In this document: positions 8,600 through 16,916 of the stretch, one piece after another | Position numbering within the stretch: position 1 is the stretch's first letter | Layout of the letters: every line of letters starts with the position of its first letter | Source of the DNA: DASSUW01 sp963844205 | GTDB lineage: Bacteria; Actinomycetota; Thermoleophilia; Solirubrobacterales; Solirubrobacteraceae | Assembly: GCA_963844205.1 (NCBI GenBank) | Contig: CAWJNK010000001.1 | Coordinates: 248,001-312,000, forward strand | DNA length: 64,000 nt | Direction of reading: 5' to 3' | Notes under the pieces: generated by a model | Told to the model about the DNA's origin: nothing | What the model saw: the letters and a program-made list of their open reading frames with translations, nothing else | The model's database searches: none | Position numbers and translations under genes: made by a program

Positions 8600-8948
8600 A
8601 TGAACGACGTCCGATCCCGCGTCACGCGAGCGCTGCAGCGCGCGAAGGAGACCGGCGACCCGGCGTGGCTGCGGTTCGCAGTGGTCGGTGACGGCCGGAC
8701 CAGCATCGAGCTGGCCCACGAGATCGCCGACCTCGTCGGCGCCGGCCAGGCCCGCATCTCGCTCGTGCTCCCCGGCGTCCCCGAGCCGGATCGGCGAAGC
8801 GAGGTGCGCGATCTGGTCGAGCGGGGCGTCGACGTCTGGCTGTGCGCCCCGAGTCGTCGACGCCGACGACGAAGGCCTCGAGATCGGCGGCTCGCTGCGC
8901 ATGCCGGCCCGGACCGTGATGTGGACGACCCCACACGTCACCATCTGA
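8600..8948 (+). pseudogene. Small conserved-looking protein of the sensor operon, split by a +1 frameshift
   Basis: From ATG 8600 the frame reads as an ordinary soluble protein (LRFAVVGDGRTSIELAHEIA, then ISLVLPGVPEPDRRSEVRD, then VDVWLCAP). At a run of four C (8847-8850) it turns into an Arg-only stretch that stays open into the next gene. Shifting by one base at that run gives a sensible continuation, RVVDADDEGLEIGGSLRMPA and then RTVMWTTPHVTI, ending TGA 8946-8948, 20 bases before the next ATG. The intact product would be about 115 residues with no signal peptide. I do not recognise the family. Either the gene is broken or the C-run is miscalled. Read uncorrected, it would be fused to the LolA-like gene. 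Confidence 0.5.
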
Positions 8949-8968
8949 CAGAGAAGGACCTCCTCCCC

Positions 8969-10123
8969 ATGAAACGACTCCGCACCACCTCCACCCAGCG
9001 CCTCCTGACGGTCCTGGCGGCCGTCGTGGCGCTCGCGCTCACGGGCGCGTTCGCCCAGGCGGCCATCAGCGGCTCCGACCCCAAGCCCGACCCGAAGCCC
9101 CTCGACCGCGCCGTCCACGACGCCGTCACCGCTCCCCGTGTGGACGGCGTCAGCGCGCGCGTGACGTTCACCAACGGCCTGCTCCCCTCCGGATCGCTGC
9201 CGAACGGCGCCGCCTCTCCGCTGGTCGCCGGCGCCAAGGGCCGCCTGTGGCTGGCCGGCGACGGGCGCTTCCGGCTCGAACTGCAGTCCGAGGCCGGCGA
9301 CGCCCAGATCACGGCGGACGACCGGCGCCTTACCGTCTACGACAGCTCGGAGAAGACCGCGTACACGATGGCGCTGCCCGAGGACGATGACGAGCCCGCG
9401 CTCGAGGAGCCGAGCCTCGCCGACGTTCGCCGCGGCCTCGACCGCCTGGCGACGGCTTGGACGCTCTCCGGCGCCCAGCCGACCTCGACCGCCGGCCGTC
9501 CCACCTACACGGTGCGGATCGCGCCGAAGGACGACGGCGGCCTGCTCGGTGCCGCCGAGCTGGCCTGGGACGCGGTGAACGGCGTCCCGCTGCGCGCCGC
9601 TGTCTACGCGCAGGGCCAGGACGAGCCCGTGCTCGAGCTCGAGGCCGACGATGTCTCCTACGGCGCCATCGACGACTCGACGTTCGAGGCCAAGCCGCCG
9701 GAGGGCACGCGCGTGGTCGACATCGACCCTGTGCAAGTCGACGCCCACGGCAACCCCACCCGGGTGCGCGGCGTCGACGCCGTCCAGCAGCGCCTGCCGT
9801 TCAAGCTCAGCGCCCCCGACGAGCTCGCCGGCCTGCCCCGCAAGGAGGTCCGCCTCGTCGACGCCGGCGGCTCGCCGGGCGCCGTGAGCGTCTACGGCGA
9901 GGGCATGGGCGCGATCGTCGTCCTCCAGCACGAGGCCGGCCCGCAGGACGGCGACACCGGCGGACTCGACCTGCCGCAGATCAACATCGACGGCGCCACC
10001 GGCACCGAGATCGCGACGCCGCTGGGGACCGTCGTGCGGTTCCAGCGCGACGGCGTCGCCTACACCGTGATCGGCTCCGTCCCGCCGGTGGCGGCCGAGA
10101 ACGCGGCGCGAGGCCTGAGATGA
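8969..10123 (+). CDS. Exported LolA/RseB-like protein
   Basis: 384 residues from the ATG at 8969, preceded by AGAAGGA. A signal peptide (LLTVLAAVVALALTGAFAQA) is followed by a mature part with the feel of the LolA/LppX/RseB half-barrel: GRLWLAGDGRFRLELQSEAG, LTVYDSSEKTAYTMAL, and WDAVNGVPLRAAVYAQGQ, then SFEAKPPEGTRVV-type wording (STFEAKPPEGTRVVDIDP). In this fold, a lipid or a lipoprotein signal binds a hydrophobic cavity outside the membrane. The last codons overlap the ATG of the ABC ATPase (ATGA), so it is co-produced with the exporter and may bind its substrate or report on it. Family assignment is from sequence character, not from a profile. Confidence 0.65.
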   Translation: MKRLRTTSTQRLLTVLAAVVALALTGAFAQAAISGSDPKPDPKPLDRAVHDAVTAPRVDGVSARVTFTNGLLPSGSLPNGAASPLVAGAKGRLWLAGDGRFRLELQSEAGDAQITADDRRLTVYDSSEKTAYTMALPEDDDEPALEEPSLADVRRGLDRLATAWTLSGAQPTSTAGRPTYTVRIAPKDDGGLLGAAELAWDAVNGVPLRAAVYAQGQDEPVLELEADDVSYGAIDDSTFEAKPPEGTRVVDIDPVQVDAHGNPTRVRGVDAVQQRLPFKLSAPDELAGLPRKEVRLVDAGGSPGAVSVYGEGMGAIVVLQHEAGPQDGDTGGLDLPQINIDGATGTEIATPLGTVVRFQRDGVAYTVIGSVPPVAAENAARGLR

Positions 10124-11019
10124 CCGCGCCAATCGAGGCCCGCGGGCTCGTCAAGCGCTACGGCGAGATCACGGCGGTCGACCACGTCGACCTCACGGTC
10201 AGCCCCGGCGACGTCTACGGCTATCTCGGGCCCAACGGCGCCGGGAAGACGACATCGCTGCGGATCCTGCTCGGCCTGATCCGGCCCGACGAGGGCTCGG
10301 CGAAGCTGTTCGGGCGCGACCCCCTCGAGGAGGGGGTCGCCGCGCTCGACGGCGTGGCCGGGTTCGTCGAGGCGCCCCGCTTCTACCCGTACCTGGGCGG
10401 CCGCCGTAACCTCGAGCTCGTCGCCGCGCTCGACGGCGACGGCGCCGCCGGCCGGATCGACGAGGCGCTCGACACCGTCGACCTCGCCGACCGCGCCAAG
10501 GACAAGGTCGGCGGGTACTCGCACGGCATGCGCCAGCGCCTCGGCATCGCCGGGGCGCTGCTGCGCGCGCCCCGGTTGTTGCTGCTCGACGAGCCGACCA
10601 CCGGCCTTGACCCGGCGGGCATGCGCGACATGCGCCTGCTGATCCGGCGGCTCGCCGACCAGGGCATCACGGTCCTGCTCTCGAGCCATCTCATGGGCGA
10701 GGTCGAGGAGCTCTGCGACCGCGTTGCGATCATCGGCGCCGGTCGCGTGCTCTACGAAGGCGCGCTCGACGAGCTGATCGCGAGCGCCGCCGGCCGCTAC
10801 GAGCTTCGCACCACCGACGACGTCTACGCGATGGAGATCGCCGGCCGCTTCGGCGAGGTCGCCGAGCTCCCGGGCGGGCTCAGCTTCGGCGGCGACGAGC
10901 GGTCGGTGGCCGAGCTGTCGGTCGCGCTCGGGCTGGCCGGGGTCGGGATCACGGCGCTCGTGCCCCGGACGGCGACGCTCGAGGAGCTGTTCTTCGACAT
11001 GACCGAGGGGGAGCGATGA
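10120..11019 (+). CDS. ABC transporter ATP-binding protein (export type)
   Basis: 299 residues. Walker A is GPNGAGKTT, the Q-loop region lies around FVEAPRFYPYL, the signature is YSHGMRQRLGIA, Walker B is LLLLDEPTTGLDP and the switch His is in LLSSHLMGEVE. The C-terminal extension ends ITALVPRTATLEELFFDMTEGER, typical of bacitracin/antibiotic-type exporters (CcmA/BcrA-like). Start and stop both overlap neighbours by four bases (LolA-like gene before, permease after). It energises export through the next gene's product; the substrate is unknown. Confidence 0.93.
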   Translation: MTAPIEARGLVKRYGEITAVDHVDLTVSPGDVYGYLGPNGAGKTTSLRILLGLIRPDEGSAKLFGRDPLEEGVAALDGVAGFVEAPRFYPYLGGRRNLELVAALDGDGAAGRIDEALDTVDLADRAKDKVGGYSHGMRQRLGIAGALLRAPRLLLLDEPTTGLDPAGMRDMRLLIRRLADQGITVLLSSHLMGEVEELCDRVAIIGAGRVLYEGALDELIASAAGRYELRTTDDVYAMEIAGRFGEVAELPGGLSFGGDERSVAELSVALGLAGVGITALVPRTATLEELFFDMTEGER

Positions 11020-11888
11020 GCTCGGTCGCCGTCCCACGCGCCGCCACCGCGGCAGAGCGCGCCCGCAGGCCCGGGGTGCGCGTCGTCTACCGCTGGGAGC
11101 TGCGCAAGCTGCTGGCCCAGAAGCGCACCTACATCGGACTTGCGTCGGCGGTCGCGGTCCCACTCATCTTCGTGATCGCGCTCGCCGCCGACGGCAGCGG
11201 CGACGGCCCTGACGGGCTGCCGTTCGCCGCGTACGTGCGCGAGACCGGCTTCGCGGTCCCGCTCGTGTGCCTCGCCTTCGGCGCGTTCTGGCTGTTGCCG
11301 CTGGTCACCGCGCTGGTAGCGGGCGACATCGTCGCCACGGAAGACCAGAACGGCACGCTGAAGACGATCCTCACGCGCTCGGTCGAGCGCTGGCACGTGC
11401 TCGCGGGCAAGGTGCTGGCGGCGCTCACCTACACCGCGGTGGTGCTGTTCGCGTACGTCGGCGTCGCGCTGGTCGCGGGCGGGGTGATCTGGGGCTTCGA
11501 CCCGTTGACGACGCTCTCGGGCACGACGATCGACCCCGGCCGGGCGCTGGTCCTGACCGGCGCCGGGACGCTCGCCTACCTGCTGCCGATGAGCGCCATC
11601 GCGGCGATCGGGATCCTGCTCTCGACGGTCACGCGCAACTCCGCGGCGGCGGTCGTCGGCACGCTCATGGTGTCGATCTTCGTGCAGATCATCGGCTCGA
11701 TCTCGGCGCTCGACGCGCTCGACCCGTACCTCCTCTCGACCCAGTTCAACGCCTGGCAAGGCATCCTGCGGGAGCCCACCGATTGGGCGCCGATCGTGCG
11801 CTCGGCCTGGGTCTGCGCGCTCTACGCGGTCCCGGCCCTGGGGTGGGCGCTGACCGCCTTCCTGCGACGCGACGTGACCGGGGGCTAA
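11016..11888 (+). CDS. ABC-2 type permease
   Basis: 290 residues with about six hydrophobic helices. A cytosolic N-terminal helix (YRWELRKLLAQKRTYIGLA) leads into the first membrane span. The stretch VAGDIVATEDQNGTLKTILTRSVERWHVLAGKVLA (positions about 102-136) contains the conserved E-x-x-x-G-T-L-K coupling helix of ABC-2 permeases (EDQNGTLK). It overlaps the ATPase gene by four bases and forms the exporter with it. It is the last gene of the run that starts with the response regulator at 6593. Confidence 0.9.
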   Translation: MSSVAVPRAATAAERARRPGVRVVYRWELRKLLAQKRTYIGLASAVAVPLIFVIALAADGSGDGPDGLPFAAYVRETGFAVPLVCLAFGAFWLLPLVTALVAGDIVATEDQNGTLKTILTRSVERWHVLAGKVLAALTYTAVVLFAYVGVALVAGGVIWGFDPLTTLSGTTIDPGRALVLTGAGTLAYLLPMSAIAAIGILLSTVTRNSAAAVVGTLMVSIFVQIIGSISALDALDPYLLSTQFNAWQGILREPTDWAPIVRSAWVCALYAVPALGWALTAFLRRDVTGG

Positions 11889-11924
11889 GGGCCTATCCCT
11901 CACGCGGATATCTTCTGAGCTGCA

Positions 11925-12251
11925 ATGCAACGCCAGCTCAGGCCGCTGTTCGACCGCGTGGTGATCAAGGAGCTCGACCCGGACCGGGTGCGCCGCTCGG
12001 GGCTCGTCGTGCCCGCCGGTGACCACGAGCCGCCGCCCCAGCACGGGATCGTGCTGGCGGTCGGGCCGGGGATCGACTGGTGGGAGTCGGCCGGCGTGGA
12101 GATGCCGGTCAAGGTCGGCGACCACGTCGTCTTCCCCGCGTCCGCCGGCGTCTGGATCGAGGTCGAAGAGGAGCGGCTGCTGGTGTGCCGCGTCGGCGAG
12201 CTGCTGGGCGTGATCGAGCAGGCCGCCGACTGGGAGTACACCGCGCGGTGA
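11925..12251 (+). CDS. GroES-like (Cpn10-fold) protein
   Basis: 108 residues. RPLFDRVVIKELDPD at the N-terminus, then GLVVPAGDHEPPPQHGIVLAVGPG, then KVGDHVVFPASAGVWIEVEEERLLVCRVGELLGVI follow the strand order of Cpn10. The usual mobile loop (GGI-V/L type) is shortened to SGLVVPAGDHEP, and there is no groEL next to it. It is therefore more likely a specialised paralogue than the housekeeping co-chaperonin. Its TGA overlaps the GTG of the sulfite-oxidase-like gene, so the two are translationally coupled. A role in folding or protecting that enzyme is possible but only inferred from the overlap. Confidence 0.75.
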   Translation: MQRQLRPLFDRVVIKELDPDRVRRSGLVVPAGDHEPPPQHGIVLAVGPGIDWWESAGVEMPVKVGDHVVFPASAGVWIEVEEERLLVCRVGELLGVIEQAADWEYTAR

Positions 12252-13291
12252 GCATCTCGCTCGAGGAGCTCCAGCTCGCCGCGCGCAACCACGGCATGCC
12301 GCTGGAGGCGCTGCGGCACGAGATCACGCCGCTCGGGCTGCATTACCTGCTGACCCACTACGACATCCCCGTCGTCGATCCCGCGACCTGGCGGCTGACC
12401 GTGGGCGGCAACGTGGAGCACGAGCTGCAGCTCACGCTCGACGACCTCCGGGCCCGCGAATCGGTGAGCGCCCCGATCACCATGGAGTGCGCCGGCAACG
12501 GCCGCGCGCAGCTCGAGCCGCACGTGGTCAGCCAGCCATGGTTGACCGAGGCCGTCGGGACCGCCGAGTGGGCCGGCGTCCCGCTCGCGCCGCTGCTCGC
12601 CGAGGCCGGCCTCGACGAGGATGCCCTCGAGGTCGTCTTCACGGGGCTTGACCGCGGCGTCGAGGGGGGCGTGGAGCAGCTCTACGAGCGCAGCCTCGGC
12701 CTCGCCGACGCCGAGGACGCCCTGCTCGCCTACGCCTGCAACGGCGAGCCGCTGCCGCCCCAGCACGGCTTCCCGCTGCGCCTGCTGGTCCCAGGCTGGT
12801 ACGGGATGACGAGCGTGAAGTGGCTGCAGCGCATCACCGTCGTCGCCGAGCCGTTCGAGGGCTACCAGATGGTCACCGGGTACCGGATGCGCCGCGACGA
12901 GGACGACCCGGGCACGCCGGTGACCCGGATCGAGCCGCGGTCGCTGATGGCCCCGCCCGGGATCCCGGACTTCATGACCCGCCGCCGCTTCCTGCCGGCC
13001 GGCCGGGCGCGGCTCGAGGGCCGCGCGTGGTCGGGCTGGGGGCCGATCGAGCGGGTGGAGGTCAGCGTCGACGGCGGCGAGTGGGAGCGCGCCGAGCTCG
13101 GCCCTCCGGCCGGGCCCGCCGCCTGGGCGCCGTGGTCCATCGACTGGGACGCCGAGGAGGGCGAGCACGAGCTGCGAGTCCGCGCCACCGACGCCACGGG
13201 CCGGATGCAGCCCGACACGCCGCCCTGGAACGTCGGCGGCTACGCGAACAACGCCGTGCAACGAGTGACCGTGACGGTCACGGCAGCGTGA
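12248..13291 (+). CDS. Sulfite oxidase-family molybdopterin enzyme
   Basis: 347 residues from a GTG overlapping the GroES-like stop. The molybdopterin-binding domain shows ITMECAGNGR with Cys81 as the expected Mo ligand, then WAGVPLAPLLAEAG, ALLAYACNGEPLPPQHGFPLRLLVPGWYG (seen at about residues 160-190) and SVKWLQRI. This is followed by a C-terminal Mo-cofactor oxidoreductase dimerisation domain with Ig-like strands (IERVEVSVDGGEWERAEL, EHELRVRATDATGRMQPD). No signal peptide or Tat motif is present, so the protein as annotated would be cytosolic. Natural substrates vary in this family (sulfite, or oxidised methionine for MsrP-like enzymes). Cofactor supply is encoded some 20-27 kb downstream. 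Confidence 0.85.
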   Translation: MSISLEELQLAARNHGMPLEALRHEITPLGLHYLLTHYDIPVVDPATWRLTVGGNVEHELQLTLDDLRARESVSAPITMECAGNGRAQLEPHVVSQPWLTEAVGTAEWAGVPLAPLLAEAGLDEDALEVVFTGLDRGVEGGVEQLYERSLGLADAEDALLAYACNGEPLPPQHGFPLRLLVPGWYGMTSVKWLQRITVVAEPFEGYQMVTGYRMRRDEDDPGTPVTRIEPRSLMAPPGIPDFMTRRRFLPAGRARLEGRAWSGWGPIERVEVSVDGGEWERAELGPPAGPAAWAPWSIDWDAEEGEHELRVRATDATGRMQPDTPPWNVGGYANNAVQRVTVTVTAA

Positions 13292-13359
13292 TCGTGCGGT
13301 CTGTCACGAGCACAAACGCGACGTTCACCCGGCCGCGACACGGGTAGACGCTTCTCGAC

Positions 13360-13758
13360 GTGGAGCGTTGTGAGCAGAGCTGGCCGGCGTCTCCGGAGTA
13401 CGTCGGCTCGGCCCGGCGGGTTGTGTCGGCGATCGCGAGACGCGCAGGGGCGGAGGATCCCGTCCTCGATGCTGTGCGGCTGGCCGTCTCGGAGGCGGTC
13501 AGCAATGTGATCGTGCACGGCTACCGCGAACACGGCAACGGCGCGTTCACGGTCTCCATCGAGGCGCAGGGCGACGAGTTGCAGGTCACGGTGCGCGACC
13601 AGGGCTGCGGGATGCAGCCGCGGATGGACAGCCCGGGCGCCGGACTCGGCCTGCCGCTGATCGCCAACCTCGCCGAATCGTTCTCGGTCACGGCCCCGCC
13701 GGGCGGCGGCACCGAGGTCTGCATGACGTTCCCGCTGCGCATGATCACGGCCGGGTGA
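13360..13758 (+). CDS. Anti-sigma factor / serine-protein kinase (RsbW/SpoIIAB-type ATPase)
   Basis: 132 residues from GTG 13360, a single HATPase_c_2 domain. The N-box is VRLAVSEAVSNVIVHGY, G1 is VRDQGCGM, G2 is GAGLGLPLIANLAESF and the end is GGGTEVCMTFPLRM. Such proteins bind a sigma factor and are released when they phosphorylate an anti-anti-sigma (STAS) partner. No sigma or STAS gene is adjacent, so the partner is elsewhere. Its end overlaps the convergent UlaG-like gene by 14 bases. Confidence 0.85.
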   Translation: MERCEQSWPASPEYVGSARRVVSAIARRAGAEDPVLDAVRLAVSEAVSNVIVHGYREHGNGAFTVSIEAQGDELQVTVRDQGCGMQPRMDSPGAGLGLPLIANLAESFSVTAPPGGGTEVCMTFPLRMITAG

Positions 13759-14560
13759 GCCGCTCTCCGGCCCGCAGCACGCGATAGGGCTGCCCGAGCC
13801 GCTCGCAGGCGGCGACGAACGCGTCCGGCGGCTCGGTGTTGAACTCGAACATGTCGTAGTGCATCGGCACGGCCACGCCCGCGCCGATCTCGTGCGCGAG
13901 CTCCGCGGCCTCCTCCCCTCCCATGTTGCCCGCCACGCGGCGCTCCGGCGCGCCGCCGTTGATCGGTAGCAGCGCCACGTCGACCGCGCCGATCCGCTCC
14001 GCCATCCCTTCGTAGCGCACCGTGTCGCCCGCGTGGTAGATCGAGAACGGCCCGCAGCGGACGACGTAGCCGAGGTGCAGCATCCGCCCTGCGGCGTCGC
14101 GCTCGATCACCTCATGCGCGGCGGGCACGGCGGTGATCGAGAAGCCCGCGACCTCGACGGTCTCGCCGTCGTCGACGGCGATCGGCGACCGGCCCGCCCG
14201 CTCGGCGGCGAGCTCGCGGTGCGCCACCGGAGCGACCAGCTCGGCGTCCGGGAGCGCCCGCAGCGTGTCGGCGTCGAGGTGGTCCGTGTGGCCGTGCGAC
14301 GCCGTCACCACGTCGACGAAGCCCAGCCGCGCCGGGTCGACGACGAGCTCGGTCATCCGCACGTGCGGCTTGTCGGTGTCCGCGTACTTGCGCGTGAGCG
14401 AGTCCGACAGGTAGGGGTCGAGCAGCAAGTGCCGGCCGCCGTACGCGACCAGGAAGCCGCTCTGGCCGAGCCACCACAGGTCGAGCGGGCCGCGCGCGGC
14501 GCGCACGTCGGCGAGGAACGCGTCATCGGCGCGCAGCGGAACGATCATGGCGGGCATCAT
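13745..14560 (-). CDS. UlaG-like metallo-beta-lactamase-fold hydrolase
   Basis: 271 residues from the first ATG; ATGs at 14557 and 14548 are equally possible, and GAGG is best placed for the later ones. The metal-binding motif is ASHGHTDHLDADTL (H-x-H-x-D-H). Further ligands lie in VPAAHE and YHAGDTVRYEG, and the region ends in VPMHYDMFEFN. The domain starts LWWLGQSGFLVAYGGRHLLLDPYLSD, the typical UPF0173/UlaG beginning. Members hydrolyse lactones or phosphoesters of sugars; the substrate is unknown here. It is divergent from a small gene starting eight bases beyond its own start. Confidence 0.85.
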   Translation of the reverse strand: MMPAMIVPLRADDAFLADVRAARGPLDLWWLGQSGFLVAYGGRHLLLDPYLSDSLTRKYADTDKPHVRMTELVVDPARLGFVDVVTASHGHTDHLDADTLRALPDAELVAPVAHRELAAERAGRSPIAVDDGETVEVAGFSITAVPAAHEVIERDAAGRMLHLGYVVRCGPFSIYHAGDTVRYEGMAERIGAVDVALLPINGGAPERRVAGNMGGEEAAELAHEIGAGVAVPMHYDMFEFNTEPPDAFVAACERLGQPYRVLRAGERLTRP

Positions 14561-14567
14561 CCTCAGG

Positions 14568-14717
14568 ATGGCCGACGACGCCCAACAGGTTCGGCAGGCA
14601 GGTTCGGACCGCGACGCCGTCGCAGCGGCGGTCGAGGGCCGCGAGGGCGGCGTGCCGGCGGTGCCGCCGCGCTTTGCGATCGCGACACGGTTGCTGGAGC
14701 AGTGGTTCCGGCGCTAG
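14568..14717 (+). CDS. Possible 49-residue protein
   Basis: ATG 14568 to TAG 14715-14717. The product is MADDAQQVRQAGSDRDAVAA followed by a Gly/Val/Pro linker and RFAIATRLLEQWFRR. It has a believable amphipathic C-terminal helix and no Arg-run noise. It starts eight bases from the divergent UlaG-like gene and ends 37 bases before the next small membrane protein. I do not recognise a family, and coding status rests only on composition and position. Confidence 0.3.
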   Translation: MADDAQQVRQAGSDRDAVAAAVEGREGGVPAVPPRFAIATRLLEQWFRR

Positions 14718-14754
14718 CCTGCGTAGTGAGGTGACACTGGAGGGGTGGATCTTC

Positions 14755-15048
14755 ATGGTTGGCCTCCGAGTCTTCGACATCGGAGCGCTCATCGTGTGGC
14801 TGGTGTGGTTCTTCCGGCTGCGGGATGACGACGACGATGCCGACGGCGGCCACGGCGGCGGCGGCAACGCGCCTGAGCCCGAGCATCCCAACGGCCCGCC
14901 GGGCGGGCTGCGGCTCCCGCTGGGCGACGCCAAGCCCTGGCCGAAGCGCCGCCGCGACCACCTCGGCGACCTCGGTCCCGCTCCCGCCTCGCGCCGCCGC
15001 GGCGTGCCCGAGCCGGTCCCCGCGCGCGCCCCGATCAAGCGCCGCTGA
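14755..15048 (+). CDS. Small single-helix membrane protein with acidic and basic tail
   Basis: 97 residues from the ATG at 14755, chosen because CTGGAGGGG sits about nine bases upstream. One N-terminal helix (VFDIGALIVWLVWFFRL) is followed by an Asp run, a Gly/His-rich linker, and a Pro/Arg-rich tail ending PARAPIKRR. The layout suggests a membrane-anchored tail in the cytosol (positive and charged side). I know of no function. The frame stays open upstream, but without a good ribosome-binding site. Confidence 0.55.
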   Translation: MVGLRVFDIGALIVWLVWFFRLRDDDDDADGGHGGGGNAPEPEHPNGPPGGLRLPLGDAKPWPKRRRDHLGDLGPAPASRRRGVPEPVPARAPIKRR

Positions 15049-15084
15049 GCGCCCCCGCGTCGCGGGAGTGCTAAGCCTTTTGCC

Positions 15085-15948
15085 GTGACGATCTCGTGCT
15101 CCCTGCTTGGCGAGCGCCTCGGCGAGGACCTCGCGGCCTCCGCGCCCAAGGCGCGCCGCTTCCTGCTGCTCGAGCAGCCGGGCCCGTGGAGCGGGCGCAA
15201 CGCGGTCACGCAGTCGGACCTCGACATCGGGATCGGCCGGGAGCTGCTGGCGCGCGCCGACGAGGCGGACGTCAAGGTGCACCTGATCCGCCGCAGCCCG
15301 CGCCGGGCCGCGCTCGAGCGGCGCTCCGTGTTCCTGGCCGACACGAGCCGCGAGGGCGCGTCGCTCCGGCGGGTCGAGATCGGCGACCCGGCGGAGGTGC
15401 TCGACGTCGACTTCGACGGCGGCGACGCCGTCGACGGCCCGCTCTACGCGGTCTGCACGCACGGCAAGCGCGACCCCTGCTGCGCCCGTCGCGGCCGGCC
15501 GCTGGCGCGGGCGCTGCGCGCGCACTGGCCGGAGCAGACGTGGGAGATCGGCCACATCGGCGGCCACCGCTTCGCGGCGACGTTCCTGGCCTTCCCGCAC
15601 GGCCTCGCGTTCGGCCGCGTGCCCGCCGCCCGCGGCCCAGAGCTCGTCGAGCGGCTGGAGGCGGGCGAGATCGACCTCGACCACCTGCGCGGCCGCGCCG
15701 GCGACCCGTGGCAGGTCCAGGCCGCCGACGTGCTCGTCCGGCGACGCCTCGGGCTGCGCGGCCTCGACGATGTGCTCGTCGAGGGCGTCGACGCGGACGC
15801 GGTCTCGCTCCGCACCCCCGCCGGCCGGCTCCGCGCGGTCGTCGCCCGGCACGAGCAGGCGCCGCGGCCTGTCTCCTGCGGGGACGAGCCCGAGGCGGTG
15901 CCCGGCTACGAGCTGGTCGACCTCCAGGCGCTCGACCGCGCGGCGTGA
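15085..15948 (+). CDS. Sucraseferredoxin-like (thioredoxin-fold [2Fe-2S]) protein
   Basis: 287 residues from GTG 15085. The key stretch is CTHGKRDPCCARRGRPLARAL, followed by WEIGHIGGHRFAATFLAFP, which is the hallmark C-x-x-x-x-x-x-x-C and H-x3-H pattern of the sucrase/ferredoxin-like family (fold related to thioredoxin-like ferredoxins). Cluster binding is expected from the cysteines and histidines but is not certain. The last base of its stop is the first base of the ATG of the alcohol dehydrogenase gene, so the two are coupled and could form a redox pair. Confidence 0.82.
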   Translation: MTISCSLLGERLGEDLAASAPKARRFLLLEQPGPWSGRNAVTQSDLDIGIGRELLARADEADVKVHLIRRSPRRAALERRSVFLADTSREGASLRRVEIGDPAEVLDVDFDGGDAVDGPLYAVCTHGKRDPCCARRGRPLARALRAHWPEQTWEIGHIGGHRFAATFLAFPHGLAFGRVPAARGPELVERLEAGEIDLDHLRGRAGDPWQVQAADVLVRRRLGLRGLDDVLVEGVDADAVSLRTPAGRLRAVVARHEQAPRPVSCGDEPEAVPGYELVDLQALDRAA

Positions 15949-16916
15949 TGCGCGCCGCGGTCCTCGACGCGCCGGGCCGGCCGCTGCGGGTCGCCGACGT
16001 GCCGGAGCCCGAGCCGGGACCCGGGCAGGTGCTGCTCCGCGTGCACGCCTGCGGCGTCTGCCGGACCGACCTGCACCTGCGCGACGGGGAGCTCGACCCG
16101 GGCCATCTGCCGCTGATCCTCGGCCACCAGATCGTCGCCACCACGGCCGACGGCGAGCGGGTCGGCGTCCCGTGGCTGGGCTGGGCGGACGGGACCTGCG
16201 AATACTGCCGCTCCGGGCGCGAGAACCTCTGTCCGCAGGCGCGCTTCACCGGCCGCGACGTCGACGGCGGCTACGCGGAGTGGACCGTCGCCGACGAGCG
16301 GTTCTGCCTCCCGCTCCCCGGCGCGATGAGCGACCTCGAGATCGCGCCGCTGCTGTGCGGCGGCCTGATCGGCCACCGGGCGCTGCGCCTGGCGGGCGAC
16401 GGGGTCAGGCTCGGCCTGTACGGCTTCGGCTCCTCGGCGCACATCATCTGCCAGGTGGCCGTGCACGAGGGGCGGCGCGTGTTCGCGTTCACCCGCGCCC
16501 AGGACGAGGCGGCGCAGGCGCTGGCGCGCTCGCTCGGCGCCGAGTGGGCCGGCGACGCGATGGCCCCCGGGCCCGAGCCGCTGGACGCCGCGATCATCTT
16601 CGCCCCGGCCGGCCCGCTCGTCCCCGCCGCGCTGCGCGCCACCGCGCCCGGCGGCGTGGTGGTGTGCGCCGGGATCCACATGTCCGACATCCCGTCGTTC
16701 CCCTACCGCGATCTGTGGCAGGAGCGCGTCCTGCGCTCGGTGGCGAACCTCACGCGCGCCGACGCGCAGGAGTTCCTCGCGCTGGCGCCTCAGGTCCCGG
16801 TGCGGACGACCGTGCAGGAGTTCGCGCTCGAGGACGCGGAGGAGGCCCTCACGCGGCTGCGGGACGGGCGGATCGAGGGCTCGGCGGTCCTGCGCGTCAC
16901 AGATCGGCGGCCGTGA
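15948..16916 (+). CDS. Zinc-binding alcohol dehydrogenase family protein
   Basis: 322 residues, medium-chain dehydrogenase fold. Catalytic zinc ligands: Cys in HACGVCRTDLH and His in LILGHQIV. Glutamine replaces the usual Glu of the GHE motif. The structural zinc site is C-EYCRSGRENLC followed by Q (three cysteines visible in TCEYCRSGRENLC). The cofactor region is reduced to GLYGFGSSAHII, a GxGxxA-type Rossmann loop as in the adh_fam_2 group. The gene overlaps its predecessor by one base and ends 20 bases inside the convergent PfkB gene. Substrate unknown. Confidence 0.88.
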   Translation: MRAAVLDAPGRPLRVADVPEPEPGPGQVLLRVHACGVCRTDLHLRDGELDPGHLPLILGHQIVATTADGERVGVPWLGWADGTCEYCRSGRENLCPQARFTGRDVDGGYAEWTVADERFCLPLPGAMSDLEIAPLLCGGLIGHRALRLAGDGVRLGLYGFGSSAHIICQVAVHEGRRVFAFTRAQDEAAQALARSLGAEWAGDAMAPGPEPLDAAIIFAPAGPLVPAALRATAPGGVVVCAGIHMSDIPSFPYRDLWQERVLRSVANLTRADAQEFLALAPQVPVRTTVQEFALEDAEEALTRLRDGRIEGSAVLRVTDRRP

